Source: Arthrobacter globiformis
GTDB taxonomy: Bacteria > Actinomycetota > Actinomycetes > Actinomycetales > Micrococcaceae
NCBI RefSeq assembly: GCF_030815865.1
Contig: NZ_JAUSXI010000001.1
Span: 2,976,001-3,040,000, forward strand
Direction: 5' to 3'
Length of the DNA stretch: 64,000 nucleotides
The position numbers were made by a program, and so were the translations under genes. Under the pieces are notes generated by a model that worked only from the letters and a program-made list of their open reading frames with translations, searched no databases and was not told the origin of the DNA. This document shows positions 61,880 to 64,000 of the stretch, piece by piece; position 1 is the stretch's first letter; every line of letters starts with the position of its first letter.

Positions 61880-64000
61880 TCAGAGCCGGTTCGCTCCGGT
61901 AACCCGCACCACCGCGGTGCCGGTCTCATCGGAGGCGGCCAGATCCACCTCCGCGGAGATACCCCAGTCATGGTTGCCCGCCGGGTCGTCGAAGATCTGG
62001 CGGACCTTCCAGACGCCTGGCTCCTCGGTGATGATGAGCAGCCCGGGTCCGCGCGCGTCGGGGCCAGTACCAATGTCGTCGTGCTCGTCGAAGTAGTCGT
62101 CGAGGACGTTTTCCCAGCGGTCGGAATCCCAGCCGGCGTCGCCGTCGAGCTCGCCAAGCGCGGCGGCGTCCTCGTCTGCAAAGAGTTCGACGCGCCGGAA
62201 CATCTCGTTCCGGACCATCACCCGGAAGGCCCGGATGTTGGACGTAAGCGACGGCGGCGGGGGCGGCGGTGCGTCGTGCGGCGTAGGCGCGGCGCCGGAG
62301 GCCAGTTCCTCCCACTCGTCCAGCAGGCTGGAATCCACCTGCCGCACCAGCTCGCCCAGCCAGGCGATCAGGTCCTCGAGGTCCTCCCGCAGCGCATCCT
62401 GCGGCACGGTCTGCCGGAGTGCTTTGAAGCCGTCCGCCAGGTAGCGCAGCACGATGCCCTCGGAGCGGGCAAGGCCGTAGAACTGCACGAACTCGCCGAA
62501 GTTCATCGCGCGCTGGTACATGTCCCTGATAATCGACTTGGGGGCGAGTTCAAAGTCGCCCACCCACGGGGCAGCCTTGCGGTACACCTCGAAGGCCTCG
62601 CCCAGGATTTCCGCGAGCGGCTGGGGATAGGTGACCTCGTCAAGCATGGCCATCCGCTGCTCATATTCGATGCCGTCCGCCTTCATGGCCGCCACGGCCT
62701 CGCCCCGTGCCTTCTTCTGCTGCGCGGACAGGATCTGCCGCGGCTTCTCCAGCGTGGCTTCAATCACGGAAACCACGTCGACGGCGTAGGACGGCGACTC
62801 GGGATCCATCAGATCCAGCGCGGCAAGCGCAAACGGGGACAGCGGCTGGTTCAGGGCAAAGTTCGGCTGCAGGTGGACTGTCAGGCGCACCGTGCGGCCG
62901 TCCGTTCCCTGCTCCGCAGCCGGGATGCGCTCCACAACCTCGGCCGCGAGCAGCTCCCGGTAGATCCCCAGGGCCTTCTTCATGAGCCGCAGCTGCGAGG
63001 GCCGGGTTTCGTGGTTCTCCGAGAGGAGCCGGCGTGCCGCGGCGTACGGGTCGCCCGGCCGCTCCATGAGGTTCATGAGCATCGCATGGGTCACAGTGAA
63101 ACTGGAGGTCAGCGGCTCCGGAACGGAGTCCACCAAGCGGTTGTAAGTGGGCTGGCCCCAGGACACGAACCCCTCCGGCGGCTTCTTTTTCACCACCTGG
63201 CGCAGCTTCCGCTGGTCATCGCCGAACTTCGCGGTGGCCTTGGCCATTGCCTTGACGTTCTCCACCACGTGCTCGGGGGCCTGCACTACCACGGTGCCGG
63301 CCGTATCGTAGCCGGCCCGGCCGGCCCTTCCGGCAATCTGATGGAACTCACGTGAGTTGAGCAGGCGGGTGCGTACGCCGTCGTACTTGCTCAGTGCGGT
63401 GAGCACGACGGTACGGATTGGTACGTTGATTCCCACGCCCAGCGTGTCCGTACCGCAGATGACCTTGAGCAGGCCGGCCTGGGCCAGCTGCTCCACGAGC
63501 CGGCGGTACTTGGGCAGCATGCCAGCGTGGTGCACGCCGATGCCGTGCCGGACCAGGCGGTTCAGCGTCTTGCCGAATCCTGCCGCGAAACGGAAGTTCG
63601 CGATGAGCTCGGCGATTTTGTCCTTTTCCTCGCGCGTGCACACGTTGATGCTCATGAGCGTCTGGGCGCGCTCGATGGCCTCCGCCTGGCTGAAATGCAC
63701 CACGTAGACCGGCACTTCCTTGGTGCCCAGCAGTTCTTCGAGGGTCTCGTGGACCGGCGTCTCGCGGTAGTAGTAATGCAGCGGAATCGGGCGCTCGGCG
63801 GAGCTGACGGTGGTGGTGGGCCGTCCCGTGAGTTCGGTCATGCCGGCTTCGAAGCGGCTGACGTCGCCCAGCGTGGCGGACATGAGGAGGAACTGCGCCT
63901 GGGGAAGTTCCAGCAGCGGAACCTGCCACGCCCAGCCGCGCTGCGGATCGGAGTAGAAATGGAACTCATCCATGATGACGGCGCCCAGATCGGCCGCGGC
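61880..64000 (-). CDS. DExH-box RNA helicase, C-terminal part (cut by the window end)
   Basis: About 706 residues are visible; the frame runs off the right edge, so the Walker A part is missing. Motif II is DEFH (AVIMDEFHFYSD), then SATLGDVSRFE, a Ski2-like helicase C-domain (VHHAGMLPKYRRLVEQLAQAGL, CGTDTLGVGINVP, motif VI QIAGRAGRAGYD) and a long C-terminal region (DUF3516 type) found in actinobacterial helicases. The whole family acts on RNA or DNA; the exact role is unknown. It converges on the phosphopantetheinyl transferase gene. Confidence 0.92.
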   Translation of the reverse strand, partial: AAADLGAVIMDEFHFYSDPQRGWAWQVPLLELPQAQFLLMSATLGDVSRFEAGMTELTGRPTTTVSSAERPIPLHYYYRETPVHETLEELLGTKEVPVYVVHFSQAEAIERAQTLMSINVCTREEKDKIAELIANFRFAAGFGKTLNRLVRHGIGVHHAGMLPKYRRLVEQLAQAGLLKVICGTDTLGVGINVPIRTVVLTALSKYDGVRTRLLNSREFHQIAGRAGRAGYDTAGTVVVQAPEHVVENVKAMAKATAKFGDDQRKLRQVVKKKPPEGFVSWGQPTYNRLVDSVPEPLTSSFTVTHAMLMNLMERPGDPYAAARRLLSENHETRPSQLRLMKKALGIYRELLAAEVVERIPAAEQGTDGRTVRLTVHLQPNFALNQPLSPFALAALDLMDPESPSYAVDVVSVIEATLEKPRQILSAQQKKARGEAVAAMKADGIEYEQRMAMLDEVTYPQPLAEILGEAFEVYRKAAPWVGDFELAPKSIIRDMYQRAMNFGEFVQFYGLARSEGIVLRYLADGFKALRQTVPQDALREDLEDLIAWLGELVRQVDSSLLDEWEELASGAAPTPHDAPPPPPPSLTSNIRAFRVMVRNEMFRRVELFADEDAAALGELDGDAGWDSDRWENVLDDYFDEHDDIGTGPDARGPGLLIITEEPGVWKVRQIFDDPAGNHDWGISAEVDLAASDETGTAVVRVTGANRL

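Noticed and set aside
1..64000. tRNA, rRNA, insertion sequences, integrases, prophage or toxin-antitoxin genes
   Set aside because: I looked for typical tRNA arms, transposase motifs and small gene pairs of this kind and saw none. A tRNA scan would settle it.

Overview
The window is a stretch of high-GC actinobacterial chromosome. It most likely comes from Micrococcaceae of the Arthrobacter/Pseudarthrobacter type. The evidence is the strong GC bias, a mycothiol-dependent maleylpyruvate isomerase, the block polA - acetyltransferase - rpsA - coaE(-GrpB) - uvrB - terC, many GTG starts, and many start codons only 5-7 nt below a TANNNT-like -10 box, as expected for leaderless mRNAs. I saw no rRNA, tRNA, prophage, transposase or CRISPR array. 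Genus-level assignment is inference.

Layout. 1-9510: a small unknown protein, a HhH-GPD repair protein, a stand-alone 5'-3' exonuclease, a glycogen-debranching-type glucosidase, an MFS transporter, a secreted gamma-glutamyltransferase, a 2H phosphoesterase and a wrecked DUF222/HNH endonuclease. 9563-24212: HrpB helicase, a GT4 glycosyltransferase next to a second debranching-type glucosidase, an EF-G-like GTPase, a secreted M23 peptidase with a long Cys/Pro repeat tail broken by one base, an alpha/beta hydrolase, a truncated DedA protein and amylosucrase. 24425-36943: a LigD-type polymerase domain, a YciO/Sua5 protein, an APC permease divergent from a KdpD/KdpE-like two-component system, a VOC protein, a methyltransferase, a LuxR regulator and phosphoketolase.

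37012-43363 is a complete 3-hydroxybenzoate/gentisate catabolic cluster: uptake by an MFS carrier, 3-hydroxybenzoate 6-hydroxylase, gentisate 1,2-dioxygenase, mycothiol-dependent maleylpyruvate isomerase and fumarylpyruvate hydrolase, under an IclR regulator. The hydrolase gene carries a one-base frameshift near 38502-38512. The two promoters of the cluster share the inverted repeat TTCTG-N5-CAGAA, a good candidate for the IclR operator. 43485-64000 is mostly housekeeping: HAD protein, Pit phosphate transporter, RibD-like reductase, thioesterase, DNA polymerase I, ribosomal protein S1, DJ-1/PfpI protein, YigZ, CoaE-GrpB fusion, UvrB, a TerC protein behind a yybP-ykoY-type (Mn2+) riboswitch, a prolyl-aminopeptidase-like hydrolase, GNAT, a phosphopantetheinyl transferase and a DExH helicase cut by the window end.

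The points most worth a second look are the nested 18-aa/72-aa repeat protein with its frameshift, the shared IclR sites and their spacing, two divergent gene pairs whose start codons lie 22 bp apart around overlapping -10 boxes, the riboswitch before terC, and a KdpD-like kinase without its N-terminal sensor domain paired with an APC permease. I found no clearly new defence or mobile system.
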